Counted from the stretch's first letter, positions 32,846 to 42,485 are shown. The stretch: 64,000 nt of DNA from Plantibacter sp. VKM Ac-2880 (GCF_015351235.1 NZ_JADKSJ010000002.1:496001-560000); one strand, 5' to 3'. Notes: generated from the letters alone by a model not told the origin. Numbers and translations: made by a program.

Positions 32846-34339
32846 ATGAACCAACGAGGGTTCCACCAGCCGAACGGCGCATGGGTCGGAGACGTCATCC
32901 CGTGGCAAGAGGACGGTGTCTTCCACCTGCTCTACCTGCACGAGTCGCGTCGCGTGCCGAAGATCGGGATGCCCTGGCACCTCGCCACGACCGAGAACCT
33001 GGTCGACTTCCACGACGAGGGGGTGGCCCTGCCCTCCGGCGGCCCGACGGCATCCGACTTCAACGTCTACACCGGCAGCGTCGTCCTCGCCGAGGACGGC
33101 ACCCATCACGTCTTCTACACCGGCCACAACCCTGACCACCTCGGGGCGGACGGCCAGGCACTCCAGCTCGTCATGCACGCCATCAGCACCGACGGCATGC
33201 GCACCTGGGACCGCCTCGAGGCCGATACCTTCGGCGCCACCGCCGGGTACGAGACCGCCGACTGGCGCGACCCGTTCGTGTTCTGGGACGAGGACGCCGC
33301 GCTCTGGCGGATGCTCATCACCGCCCGCCACGCCGACGGGCCCGAGCGCCGCCGAGGCGTGATCGCCCAGTGCACCTCCACCGACCTCTCCACCTGGGAA
33401 CCCGTCGAGCCGTTCTGGAACCCCCGCCGCTACATCGCCCACGAGTGCCCCGAAGTCTTCCAGTGGGGCGACTGGTGGTACCTCGTGTACTCCGAGTTCA
33501 GCGAATCGTTCACGACGCGGTACCGGATGTCCCGCACGCTGCACGGCCCCTGGCTCGTCCCCGAGCACGACACGCTCGACGGTCGCGCCTACTACGCGGC
33601 GAAATCCGCCGCCCGCGACGGACGCCGGTTCTTCTTCGGCTGGATCGCCTCCCGCGACGGAGCCCGGGATGCGGGTGCCTGGCAGTGGGCCGGCACCATG
33701 TCGGTCCTGGAAGCCGAGCAGCGTACCGACGGCACCCTCGCCTTCCATCCGCCGACCGAATTGCGTGACACCTTCGCACCCACCGGGGAGCCGAACGACA
33801 CCGTCGTCCCCTCGGGCACGGTGCTCAGCGCTCCTGACGGCTATGCCGACACCCTGTCGGCGGCCGACGCACCGGATTCCTTCCGACTCGTCACCCGGTT
33901 CGACATCGCCCCCGGCACGACCGAGTGCGGCGTCCTCCTCCGTGCGAGCGCCGACGGCGACGAGGGCTACGTCCTCCGCCTGGAGCCGAAGCGCGACCGC
34001 CTCGTCTTCGACCGCTGGCCGCGCTCCAGCACCGGCACGGAGCAGTGGCAGATCTCGGGGGACGTCCCGTTCGCCGTCGAACTCGAACGCCCCTGCCACC
34101 TCGCCCCCGGACGGCACGAGCTCGAGGTGATCGTCGACGGCGACCTCTGCGTCGCCACCGTCGACGACACGGTCGTCCTCAGCACGCGCCTCTACGACCG
34201 GCCGACCGGGCGCATCGGCGTCTTCGTCGGCGAAGGGACCGTCACCGTCGAGGAGTGCACCCTCTTGGAACGTCGTGACGCCGACCTCGACGACGACCGC
34301 GCGACATCGCGCCGACTCGCCACCAGCACCGCGTCCTGA
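32846..34339 (+). CDS. Atypical GH32-family glycosidase
   Basis: A 497-residue clan GH-J enzyme: a five-bladed propeller followed by a beta-sandwich (from about residue 330) with the concanavalin-like fold. The nucleophile block is unusual, GAWVGDVIPW with D16, instead of the NDPNG of invertases. The transition-state Asp is in DWRDPFVF (D142) and the acid/base Glu in HECPEVF (E200). There is no signal peptide. GAGGA before the ATG is a good ribosome-binding site. As first gene of the levan operon, next to an importer, it should act on the imported fructoside. A cyclic difructose or modified fructan is possible but unproven. Confidence 0.85.
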   Translation: MNQRGFHQPNGAWVGDVIPWQEDGVFHLLYLHESRRVPKIGMPWHLATTENLVDFHDEGVALPSGGPTASDFNVYTGSVVLAEDGTHHVFYTGHNPDHLGADGQALQLVMHAISTDGMRTWDRLEADTFGATAGYETADWRDPFVFWDEDAALWRMLITARHADGPERRRGVIAQCTSTDLSTWEPVEPFWNPRRYIAHECPEVFQWGDWWYLVYSEFSESFTTRYRMSRTLHGPWLVPEHDTLDGRAYYAAKSAARDGRRFFFGWIASRDGARDAGAWQWAGTMSVLEAEQRTDGTLAFHPPTELRDTFAPTGEPNDTVVPSGTVLSAPDGYADTLSAADAPDSFRLVTRFDIAPGTTECGVLLRASADGDEGYVLRLEPKRDRLVFDRWPRSSTGTEQWQISGDVPFAVELERPCHLAPGRHELEVIVDGDLCVATVDDTVVLSTRLYDRPTGRIGVFVGEGTVTVEECTLLERRDADLDDDRATSRRLATSTAS

Positions 34340-34439
34340 TCCCGACACCACGCTCCGCCCTCCTGCACCGCCCAGCTGCACCGCCCCGCACACCCGCACA
34401 CCCGCACCCACCTGTGATCGATCAACGGAGATTCCGACC

Positions 34440-35801
34440 ATGCCAACCACCGCACGCACACGCACCATGCGCCGCACCCGCAGCACCGCCTTCGTGTCCC
34501 TCGTCGCCGCGTCAGCGCTCGCCCTCTCCGGCTGCGCCGGCGGATCGAGCGCCACGGACCCGACCGACGTCGACCCGAAAGGCGACATCGTCCCCCGCGA
34601 GATCTCCTGGCTGCTCTCCCGCCCGGCCGACGGCGGCGTGATCACCGCGATGGAGCAGATCGCCGACGAGTACGCGAAGGACCACCCCGGCTTCTCGCTC
34701 AACCTCATCACCACGCCCGACCGCCCGTCCTACATCCAGAAGTACGAGACCCTCGCGGCCGCGAACAAACTCCCCGAGCTCTTCGACACCGACGCGACTC
34801 CGTTCGCCCAGAAGCTCGCGAAGCAGGGCCGGATGGTCGACGTCGACCTGCTCCTCGAGGACCTCGGTCTCGCCGACTCCTACCGCGAGGCGGCGCTCAA
34901 CTACCAGCGGTTCGACGACGGCTCGCTGTACATGGTGCCGTTCGAGTTCCAGCTGGAGTTCTTCTGGTACAACCGTTCCCTCCTCGCGGACGCCGGTGTC
35001 ACCGTCCCGGCCACGCTCGACGACTTCCCCGCCATGTGCAAGGCGCTCCGCGCCAAGGGCGTCACCCCGATCGCGCTCGACGGTCAAGACCAGTGGCCGC
35101 TCGAACGCTACATGGCCTACTACCCGTTCCGGATGGCGGGTCCCGAGTACATCCAGGATCTGAAGGCCGGCAAGGCCTCCTTCTCCGACCCCGCCGGGAA
35201 GGCCGCGGCCGAGTGGCTGTACGACCTCGGGCAGGCCGGCTGCTTCCAGGAGGGCTTCTCCTCGACCGGCTACGCGGACGCCCAAGCGCTCTTCACCTCG
35301 GGCAAGGCAGCGGTCTACAACATCGGCACGTGGGAGCTCTCGAACCTCGCGACGGATGCGCTCGACCCCGGCGTCCGTGACGCGGTCGGCACCTTCACCC
35401 TGCCGACCATCGACAACGCCGTCACCGCCGACAACGAGTACGTGACCCCCTCCGGCATCGGCATGGCGGTGAACGCGAAGACGTACGACCCGCTCGTCCG
35501 CGACTTCCTCGCCTTCGCCCTCGAGCGGTACCCGGACCTCTACGCCGCGACGGGCGCACTGTCGCCGACGACCTCCGCGCAGACGACCGTCCCCGCGAGC
35601 GCGACCGAACTGTACGCGAGCTCCGTGGCGCAGGCCGACGGCGTCGGACCGGCGATCGCCATGCCTTGGGACACCCAGCTCGACCCGGCCACGAACACCC
35701 GACTCCAGCAGGAACTGACCCTGCTCGTGCAGGGCGACATCACGCCGGACGAGTTCATCGCGACCATGGACGCCGCCCTGACGGAGAACGTCGATGACTG
35801 A
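34440..35801 (+). CDS. CUT1-type sugar-binding lipoprotein (levan locus)
   Basis: A 453-residue SBP_bac_1 protein. Residues 1-33 form a lipoprotein signal peptide with twin arginines (MRRTRST) and lipobox LSGC. Landmarks of the family are FQLEFFWYNRSLLADAGV near residue 175 and the later ALFTSGKAAVYNIGTWEL. The ATG at 34440 is supported by GGAG ten bases upstream. Its last eight bases overlap the permease gene. It probably binds a fructo-oligosaccharide or difructose anhydride, as inferred from the three GH32 genes around it. The preceding 100-base gap is C-rich with no clear operator. Confidence 0.92.
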   Translation: MPTTARTRTMRRTRSTAFVSLVAASALALSGCAGGSSATDPTDVDPKGDIVPREISWLLSRPADGGVITAMEQIADEYAKDHPGFSLNLITTPDRPSYIQKYETLAAANKLPELFDTDATPFAQKLAKQGRMVDVDLLLEDLGLADSYREAALNYQRFDDGSLYMVPFEFQLEFFWYNRSLLADAGVTVPATLDDFPAMCKALRAKGVTPIALDGQDQWPLERYMAYYPFRMAGPEYIQDLKAGKASFSDPAGKAAAEWLYDLGQAGCFQEGFSSTGYADAQALFTSGKAAVYNIGTWELSNLATDALDPGVRDAVGTFTLPTIDNAVTADNEYVTPSGIGMAVNAKTYDPLVRDFLAFALERYPDLYAATGALSPTTSAQTTVPASATELYASSVAQADGVGPAIAMPWDTQLDPATNTRLQQELTLLVQGDITPDEFIATMDAALTENVDD

Positions 35802-36753
35802 GCTCACCCAGACCGCGGTGGGCGCGGCACCGGCCCGCCCACCGCGGCGGCGGAAGCCGATGTCCACGTCCATGCTGCCCCGCCGGTCGACGCTGTCGGT
35901 GCTCGTGTTCCTGGTGCCGCCGCTCGTCCTCTACGGCATCGCCGTGCTCCTGCCGATCGTGCAGTCGCTGTTCCTCAGCCTCTTCTCGTGGGACGGCATC
36001 ACCGACATGGCGTTCGTCGGACTCGACAACTACGTCAAGATGCTCACCCGTGACGACGTCTTCTGGACCTCGTTCGGCAACGCGCTCGGCTACCTCGCCA
36101 TCTGCCTGGTGCTCCAGCTCGGAGGGGCGCTCCTCGTCGCCGGACTACTCACCGCCCTCCCCCGGGCTCGCGAGCTCGTCAAGACGCTCTACCTCCTGCC
36201 GGCGGTCATCTCGACGGTCGCGATCGCCATCCTGTTCCAGCGGCTGTACGCGCTGGAACCGGTCGGGCTGATCAACCAGCTGCTCGCGTGGATCGGTCTC
36301 GGTGACCTCCAGACGGCCTGGCTGTCCAACGTGCAGACCGTCCTCGCGGCCGTGTCGATCCCGGAGGGCTGGCGCTTCACCGGGCTGTACATGCTCATCA
36401 TCTACGCCGCCCTCATGGCCGTGCCGCGCGACCTCGAGGAGGCCGCGCGGCTGGACGGCGCGTCCTGGTGGCAGATCTTCTGGCGGATCCGCTTCCCCTA
36501 CATCCGGCCGGTGTGGATCACGACGACGGTCATGGCGACGACCTTCGCCCTCCGCGGCTTCGACATCCCGTACCTGCTGACGAACGGCGGGCCCGGTCAG
36601 TCGTCCGAGCTGCTGACCACGTACATGTACAAGACGGCGTTCGTCCACACCGACTACGGCTACGCCAGCGCGATCTCCATGTTCATCGTCGTCGAATGCC
36701 TCGTCGCCGTGGGCCTCATCTTCCTGCTGCTCCGACGGAAGGACAAGTCATGA
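35794..36753 (+). CDS. CUT1 sugar ABC permease (MalF-like, levan locus)
   Basis: A 319-residue permease with six helices after a 35-residue polar N-terminus. The EAA motif that docks to the ATPase is visible as EEAARLDGASWWQIFWRIRF, near residue 215. TNGGPGQSSELLTTYMY is the conserved periplasmic loop of MalF-like subunits. The ATG overlaps the stop of the binding-protein gene. No dedicated ATPase lies in the locus, so a shared MsiK-type ATPase is expected, as is normal for actinobacterial CUT1 systems. Confidence 0.92.
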   Translation: MTELTQTAVGAAPARPPRRRKPMSTSMLPRRSTLSVLVFLVPPLVLYGIAVLLPIVQSLFLSLFSWDGITDMAFVGLDNYVKMLTRDDVFWTSFGNALGYLAICLVLQLGGALLVAGLLTALPRARELVKTLYLLPAVISTVAIAILFQRLYALEPVGLINQLLAWIGLGDLQTAWLSNVQTVLAAVSIPEGWRFTGLYMLIIYAALMAVPRDLEEAARLDGASWWQIFWRIRFPYIRPVWITTTVMATTFALRGFDIPYLLTNGGPGQSSELLTTYMYKTAFVHTDYGYASAISMFIVVECLVAVGLIFLLLRRKDKS

Positions 36754-37664
36754 CCGCCACCCTCCCCGCCCGGCCGACCGAACGCGTCGCGCCCGCGGCG
36801 GCACCGGCACCGAAGCGGAAACCGCGGCACACCCCACGCGTGCGGGCGCAGCGGACGATCCTCACCGTGACCGTCGTCGCGATCGTGCTCGTCCAGGTCT
36901 ACCCACTCGTCTGGTTGCTGCTCACGAGTTTCCGGACGGCGGCGGACTTCGCCGGCGGCAACCCCTTCGCGCTGCCGTCCGAGTGGACCCTCGACAACTA
37001 TGCGCGGGCGTTCTCGACCGGCAACCTCGGGCTGAACATCGTCAACAGCCTGATCGTCACGCTCGGGTCGAGTGCCCTGATCGTCATCGCCGGCATGATG
37101 GCGGCGTACGCGCTCCAGGTCCTCGGCTTCCGGTTCAGCGGGCTCGTCCGCGGCCTGTTCCTGCTCGGCATCATCGTGCCCGTGCAGATCGCGCTCGTCC
37201 CCCTGTTCATCGACTACTCGCAGGTCGGCCTACTCGACACCCACCTGTCGATGATCATCCCGCTGGCGGCGTTCGCCCTGCCGATGGCGGTCTACCTGTT
37301 CTCCTCCTTCTACGAGTACATCCCGAGGGAGATGTACGAGGCAGCGTCGCTCGACGGGGCGGGCCCGTACCGGATCTTCGGCCAGATCACGTTCCCGCTC
37401 TCGGTCAACACGATCATCACGGTCGTGCTCGTCAACAGCATCTTCATCTGGAACGACTTCATCTTCGCGAACACCTTCGTGCTCTCGGACGGATTGAAGA
37501 CCATCCCGCTCGGCCTGCAGAACTACATCGGGGCGATGGGGAACACTGATTGGACGGCGACGTTCGCCGCCGTCTGCGTCACGGTCACACCGTTGCTGCT
37601 GGTGTTCCTCGTGTTGAACAAAGCGATGATCAGCGGCCTCGAGAGCGGAGCGACCAAGGGATGA
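36750..37664 (+). CDS. CUT1 sugar ABC permease (MalG-like, levan locus)
   Basis: A 304-residue permease with six helices. The EAA motif is EMYEAASLDGAGPYRIFGQI near residue 205, and PLGLQNYIG near 255 is a family feature. The N-terminus is a 35-residue Ala/Pro/Lys-rich tail. The ATG overlaps the stop of the MalF-like gene by four bases and its own stop overlaps the LacI start in the same way, so the three are translationally coupled. Confidence 0.92.
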   Translation: MTATLPARPTERVAPAAAPAPKRKPRHTPRVRAQRTILTVTVVAIVLVQVYPLVWLLLTSFRTAADFAGGNPFALPSEWTLDNYARAFSTGNLGLNIVNSLIVTLGSSALIVIAGMMAAYALQVLGFRFSGLVRGLFLLGIIVPVQIALVPLFIDYSQVGLLDTHLSMIIPLAAFALPMAVYLFSSFYEYIPREMYEAASLDGAGPYRIFGQITFPLSVNTIITVVLVNSIFIWNDFIFANTFVLSDGLKTIPLGLQNYIGAMGNTDWTATFAAVCVTVTPLLLVFLVLNKAMISGLESGATKG

Positions 37665-38701
37665 GCAGCACCGACCAGCCGAAGCCCGGCGCAGACCACC
37701 CGAAGAACACCTCGGGCATCACGATGCGCGACGTCGCGAAGGCTGCCGGTGTCTCCGTCGCGACGGTCTCGCACGTCGTCAACGACAAGCCGGGGTCGCG
37801 GATCGGCGAGGACGCCAAGCGCCGGGTGCACGAGGCGGTGGCCGAGCTCGGCTACCGGCCGAACGCCCTCGCGAAGACGCTGTCCCAGGGGCACTCCCGC
37901 TTCATCGGCCTCGTCGCCGACGCGATCGCGACGACCCCGTTCGCCGGCCAGATCATCCACGGCGCCCAGGACGAGGCGTGGCGTCACGGCTACGTCCTCC
38001 TCGTGGCCAACACCGACGGCAACACGGCCGCCGAGGACGAGGCGATCGCGATGATGCTGGAGCACCAGGTCCGCGGGATCCTGTACTCGACCTGGTTCCA
38101 CCACGAGATCACCGTGCCGGAGGCGCTCCTCCAGACCGACACCGTGCTCGTCGACTGCTTCGCCCAGGGCAGCGGGCTCCCGGCCGTCGTCCCCGACGAG
38201 GAGCAGGGCGGACGGACCGCGACCGAGGCGCTGCTCGCGGCCGGCCACCGGCGGATCGCGTTCGTCAACACCACGACGCCCTCACCGGCACAGACCGGAC
38301 GGCTCGCCGGATACCGCGCGGCGCTGCAGGCCGCGGGGGTCGCGTTCGACGACGCCCTCGTCTTCCCGGCCTCACCGGAGCAGGAGGGCGGGTACGCGGC
38401 GACCGCCGAGGTCGTCGACTCGGGCGCCACCGCGGTGTTCTGCCACAACGACCGCGTGGCCATGGGGCTCTACGACGGGCTGCGGGAACGCGGACTGCGG
38501 ATCCCCGACGACATGGCGGTCATGGGGTTCGACAACCAGGACGTGATCGCCGCCCATCTCCGGCCGCCGCTGTCGACGGTCGCCCTCCCCCACTACGAGC
38601 TCGGAGCGGCCGGTGTCCGTCGGCTGCTCGGCCTCGACGCCACGCCGTCCACCGGGCCGCAGCTCATCGCCTGCCCGGCCGTCCCGCGGCACTCCGTCTG
38701 A
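37661..38701 (+). CDS. LacI-family repressor (levan locus)
   Basis: A 346-residue regulator. An unusual 18-residue polar tail precedes the HTH (TMRDVAKAAGVSVATVSHVV, then NDKPG), and the hinge RRVHEAVAELGYRPNALAK near 55-75 leads to a periplasmic-binding-protein-like effector domain. It lies inside the operon between the permease and the second GH32 gene, coupled to the former by ATGA. The two TAA-nCGn-TTA sites at the operon promoter are its probable targets. A fructose-derived sugar or sugar phosphate is the likely inducer. Confidence 0.92.
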   Translation: MSSTDQPKPGADHPKNTSGITMRDVAKAAGVSVATVSHVVNDKPGSRIGEDAKRRVHEAVAELGYRPNALAKTLSQGHSRFIGLVADAIATTPFAGQIIHGAQDEAWRHGYVLLVANTDGNTAAEDEAIAMMLEHQVRGILYSTWFHHEITVPEALLQTDTVLVDCFAQGSGLPAVVPDEEQGGRTATEALLAAGHRRIAFVNTTTPSPAQTGRLAGYRAALQAAGVAFDDALVFPASPEQEGGYAATAEVVDSGATAVFCHNDRVAMGLYDGLRERGLRIPDDMAVMGFDNQDVIAAHLRPPLSTVALPHYELGAAGVRRLLGLDATPSTGPQLIACPAVPRHSV

Positions 38702-38711
38702 GGGCGCGGCC

Positions 38712-40172
38712 ATGCACGACGAACCGAACATCCTCCCGAGGCCCGGCTTCCACCTGACACCGGAGCGCAACTGGATGAACGACCCGAACGGGTTGGTCTT
38801 CCACCGTGGGCGCTGGCACGCGTTCTTCCAGTACAACCCGGAGGGCAGCGACTGGGGCAACATGAGCTGGGGTCATGCGACGAGCGTCGACCTGCAGCAC
38901 TGGGACGAGCTCCCCGTCGCCCTGCGGTTCACCGCCGAGGAACAGGTGTACTCGGGATCCGCGGTCGCCGCGGGGCCCGACGGACCGCTCACGGCGTATT
39001 ACACGAGCGTGTCCGCGGACGGCCGGCAGGCGCAGTCCCGCGCGACCAGCGACGATGACGGATTGACCTGGCAGCGCGACCCGGCCAACCCGATCATCGA
39101 CCGCGGTTCGCACGCGTTCCGCGACCCGAAGATCATCCGATACGAGGACGCCGACGGCTTCCGATGGATCATGCTCACCGTGGAAGCCGTGGAGCGGCAG
39201 GTCCTCGTGTACTCCTCCGCCGACCTCCGCGCCTGGGAGCACGTCAGCACCTTCGGTCCGGTCGGTCCCACCGGCGTCGTGTGGGAGTGCCCCGACCTCA
39301 TCCCGCTCGCCGTCGACGGTCGCCCGGAGGAGACCCGGTGGGTGCTGCTCCTCAGCACCAATCCGGTCGGTGACGCGCAGGACCCGGACGGATCGTCGAT
39401 GAGCTACCTCGTCGGCGACTTCGACGGCACGGCGTTCACCCCTGAGCGGTCCGAGTTGCGGCGGCTCGACCACGGCCGGGACTTCTACGCGGCGGTCGGC
39501 TTCGACAGCGCTCCAGGCGGCGAAGCGGTCATCCTCGGCTGGATGGGCAACTGGCGCTACGCCGCCGACCTCCCCGCCTCGCCGTGGCGGGGTGCGATGT
39601 CGCTCCCCAGACGGCTCTCGCTGACCACCGTCGACGGCGAGCCGCGACTCGTGCAGGAGCCGCCGGCCTTCGTGACGGAACGGCTGGCCGCGATCGACCC
39701 GACGACCGTCGCCCTGTCCGCCGTCGCCGTCGACCTGGCGCTCGACGGCTTTGGCGTGGTCGAGCTGGGCTGGGATCCGTCGGTGACGGGCGAGCTGCGG
39801 CTCCGGCTGACGGCTGACACCGACGGTGAGGTCGCCATCGTCCACGATCCGGCGGCGGCGACACTCTCCGTCACCCGGTCGGGCGGCGCCATGGACACGG
39901 TGCACCCCGACTTCGCCTCCACGAGCATCGTCCCGCTCGCCGGCGACCGGCCGGGCCGGCTCCTCCTCAGCCTCGACGGCCCACTGCTCGAGCTGTTCGT
40001 CGACGGTGGTCTCGCCACCGTCTCCGACCTCGTCCTCCTCGGGAGCGGACGACCCCGGCTCACCCTCGCGAGCGAACGCGCCAGCCCCGTCTCGGTGACC
40101 GTCGCCGTCCTCCACCGGGCATCCGTGCTCGACCGGGCGTCCGTCGTCGATCAGGCGCACGCGTTTGCCTGA
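38712..40172 (+). CDS. GH32 beta-fructosidase, canonical (levan locus)
   Basis: A 486-residue GH32 enzyme with all three catalytic motifs: NWMNDPNG (nucleophile D24), FRDPKI (D138) and WECPDLI (E192). FQYNPEG and YSGSA near residues 40 and 80 are also typical, and the C-terminal beta-sandwich starts near 345. The lack of a signal peptide places it in the cytoplasm, where it should release fructose from imported fructo-oligosaccharides, levanbiose or sucrose. It starts ten bases after the LacI stop and is part of the same operon. Confidence 0.93.
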   Translation: MHDEPNILPRPGFHLTPERNWMNDPNGLVFHRGRWHAFFQYNPEGSDWGNMSWGHATSVDLQHWDELPVALRFTAEEQVYSGSAVAAGPDGPLTAYYTSVSADGRQAQSRATSDDDGLTWQRDPANPIIDRGSHAFRDPKIIRYEDADGFRWIMLTVEAVERQVLVYSSADLRAWEHVSTFGPVGPTGVVWECPDLIPLAVDGRPEETRWVLLLSTNPVGDAQDPDGSSMSYLVGDFDGTAFTPERSELRRLDHGRDFYAAVGFDSAPGGEAVILGWMGNWRYAADLPASPWRGAMSLPRRLSLTTVDGEPRLVQEPPAFVTERLAAIDPTTVALSAVAVDLALDGFGVVELGWDPSVTGELRLRLTADTDGEVAIVHDPAAATLSVTRSGGAMDTVHPDFASTSIVPLAGDRPGRLLLSLDGPLLELFVDGGLATVSDLVLLGSGRPRLTLASERASPVSVTVAVLHRASVLDRASVVDQAHAFA

Positions 40173-40253
40173 CCCCCCTCCACCCGCACGATCCAGCTCC
40201 ATCCCGCCACGGGTGCCTTCGGCGCGCCCGCAGCACCGACGAAAGGAACCGCA

Positions 40254-41840
40254 ATGACGCACGACCTCTCCAGACGGACGATCCTCCAGGGCGCAGGCCT
40301 CGGGGCACTCGCGCTGTTCGCGAGCACCGGGGCTCCGCTCACGGCCCAGGCCGCTCAAGCGACGACCAACGCGCAGGCGCAGGCCTCGCTCCGCTCGGTG
40401 TTCCACATGACGCCGCCGTCGGGGTGGCTCTGCGACCCGCAACGACCGGTGTTCACGAACGGCGCGTACCAGCTGTACTACCTGCACTCCGGTCAGAACA
40501 ACGGCCCGGGTGGTTGGGATCACGCGACGACGACCGACGGCGTCGCCTTCACCCACCACGGGACGGTCATGCCGCTGCAGCCGGACTTCCCGGTGTGGTC
40601 GGGATCCGCCGTCGTGGACACTGCGAACACGGCGGGCTACGGTGCCGGGGCGGTCATCGCCCTCGCCACGCAGCCCACGGACGGGGTCCGGAAGTACCAG
40701 GAGCAGTACCTCTACTGGTCGACGGACGGCGGGTTCACGTTCACGATGCGGCCCGATCCGGTGATCGTGAACACCGACGGACGCACGGCCCAGACCGCGG
40801 CGGAGATCGACAACGCCGAGTGGTTCCGGGACCCGAAGGTGCACTGGGACGCGGCCAGGAGCGAGTGGGTCTGCGTCATCGGCCGTGCACGGTATGCGGC
40901 CTTCTACACCTCGACGAACCTGGTCGACTGGCAGTTGCAGCACAACTTCGACTACCCGAACCACGACCTCGGCGGCATCGAATGCCCCGACCTGTTCCAG
41001 ATGCGAGCGGGCGACGGCAGCTGGCACTGGGTGTTGGGCGCCAGCATGGACGCCTACTCGATCGGCCTGCCGATGACCTACGCCTACTGGACGGGCACCT
41101 GGGACGGGACGCGGTTCACGGCTGACGACCTCACCCCGCAGTGGCTCGACTGGGGTTGGGACTGGTATGCCGCGGTCACCTGGCCGAAGGCGGAGTCACC
41201 CGATGACCGCCGGCTGGCGATCGCCTGGATGAACAACTGGAAGTACGCGAACCGCGACGTCCCCACCGACGCCTCGGACGGCTACAACGGTCAGAACTCG
41301 ATCGTCCGGGAGCTGCGACTCGAGGCCCAGTCAGGTGGTCGGTACAGCCTGCTCAGCTCGCCCGTCGAGGCCCTCTCGGGGTATGCGACCGCAACCCTCC
41401 CCCTCCCCGACCAGACGGTCACCGGGAGCGCCGTCCTGCCCTGGAGTGGCCGGGCGTACGAGATCGAGCTCGACCTCACGTGGGACACCGCGACCAATGT
41501 CGGTCTCTCCGTCGGGCGTTCGGCGGACGGCTCCCGGCACACCAACGTCGGGAAGGCCGGGGCCGAGCTCTACGTCGATCGTGCCCCGTCCGACCAGGCC
41601 GGCTTCTCACTGCAGCCGTACACGCGAGCCGCAGCGCCGATCGACGCGGCTGCTCGTTCGGTCCACCTGCGGGTCTTCGTCGACACGCAGAGCGTCGAGG
41701 TCTTCGTCAACGCCGGCCACACGGTCCTGTCGCAGCAGGTGCACTTCGCCGAGGGCGACACGGGGATCTCGTTCTACGCCGACGGCGGACCACTGACCGT
41801 CTCAGGGATCACGATCCGCGAGTTCGGTACGGCGATCTAG
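40254..41840 (+). CDS. Tat-exported GH32 enzyme, levan fructotransferase-like
   Basis: A 528-residue protein. A twin-arginine signal (LSRRTILQGAGLG) and a cleavage site near AQAAQA (residue about 34) indicate Tat export without a lipobox. The nucleophile block is GWLCDPQRPV (D61) rather than NDPNG, with FRDPKV (D193) and GIECPDLF (E243) as the other catalytic sites. From memory this block and NNGPGGWDHA match Arthrobacter levan fructotransferases, which turn levan into difructose anhydride IV; a sequence search is needed to confirm. AAAGGA precedes the ATG. It is the only exported enzyme of the locus, so it should supply the imported sugar. Confidence 0.78.
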   Translation: MTHDLSRRTILQGAGLGALALFASTGAPLTAQAAQATTNAQAQASLRSVFHMTPPSGWLCDPQRPVFTNGAYQLYYLHSGQNNGPGGWDHATTTDGVAFTHHGTVMPLQPDFPVWSGSAVVDTANTAGYGAGAVIALATQPTDGVRKYQEQYLYWSTDGGFTFTMRPDPVIVNTDGRTAQTAAEIDNAEWFRDPKVHWDAARSEWVCVIGRARYAAFYTSTNLVDWQLQHNFDYPNHDLGGIECPDLFQMRAGDGSWHWVLGASMDAYSIGLPMTYAYWTGTWDGTRFTADDLTPQWLDWGWDWYAAVTWPKAESPDDRRLAIAWMNNWKYANRDVPTDASDGYNGQNSIVRELRLEAQSGGRYSLLSSPVEALSGYATATLPLPDQTVTGSAVLPWSGRAYEIELDLTWDTATNVGLSVGRSADGSRHTNVGKAGAELYVDRAPSDQAGFSLQPYTRAAAPIDAAARSVHLRVFVDTQSVEVFVNAGHTVLSQQVHFAEGDTGISFYADGGPLTVSGITIREFGTAI

Positions 41841-41874
41841 GCGAGCGCGCTGGTTCGTCCGTCAGGATGGACGG

Positions 41875-42462
41875 ATGGATCTCCAACACCTGAACGAGCA
41901 CGGACGATGGACGACGGCCCCCGCGGCGGTGACGACGGAGCCCGACGGTTCCCTGCTCGTCACCGCCGTCGAGGGCAGTGACGCCTGGCGGCACACCTCC
42001 TACGGCTTCGTCCACGACACGGAGCACGCCCTGGTCGCCCCGATGCCACACCGCGGGGCCGTCGAGGTGACGTTCGTCCTCGACGGCTCCGAGCAGTTCG
42101 ATCAGGCCGGGGTGTTCCTGCGGGTGTCCGAGACGAACTGGATCAAGGCGGGCGTCGAGGTGTCGGACGGGGTCGCGCAGCTCGGCGCGGTCGTCACGCA
42201 CGGCACCTCCGACTGGTCGGTCGCACCCGTCCCCGACTGGCTCGGACGCCCGGTGACCGTCCGCGCGAGCCGGGACGGCGATGCGGTGACCGTGCGCGCG
42301 CGGGTGGACGACGACGACTGGCGATTGGTCCGGGTGGCGCACCTCGACCCGGCCGCCGACGTCGAGGCCGGGCTGTTCTGCGCGGCGCCGACCCGCGCAG
42401 GACTCACGGTCCGGTTCACCGCCGTCCGCCTCGGCCCGCCGGACGACGCCCTGCACGCCTGA
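41875..42462 (+). CDS. DUF1349 beta-sandwich protein
   Basis: A 195-residue soluble protein of the DUF1349 family, a concanavalin/laminin-G-like fold. Key segments are FVHDTEHALVAPMP near residue 45, EQFDQAGVFLRVSETNWIKA near 81, and LRV-type strands in the second half. Fungal and bacterial members resemble regulators of trehalose or sugar metabolism but have no proven activity. It lies 34 bases after the GH32 gene; CAGGAT then six bases before the ATG could be its own leaderless promoter. A carbohydrate-binding role would fit the neighbourhood. Confidence 0.8.
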   Translation: MDLQHLNEHGRWTTAPAAVTTEPDGSLLVTAVEGSDAWRHTSYGFVHDTEHALVAPMPHRGAVEVTFVLDGSEQFDQAGVFLRVSETNWIKAGVEVSDGVAQLGAVVTHGTSDWSVAPVPDWLGRPVTVRASRDGDAVTVRARVDDDDWRLVRVAHLDPAADVEAGLFCAAPTRAGLTVRFTAVRLGPPDDALHA

Positions 42463-42485
42463 CCGCAGTCATCACGGCGGCACGA

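Noticed and set aside
38664-41027. 787-codon minus-strand open frame
   Set aside because: It lies opposite two GH32 genes with intact NDPNG/CDP, RDP and EC motifs and gives only an Arg/Glu/Val-rich shadow translation.
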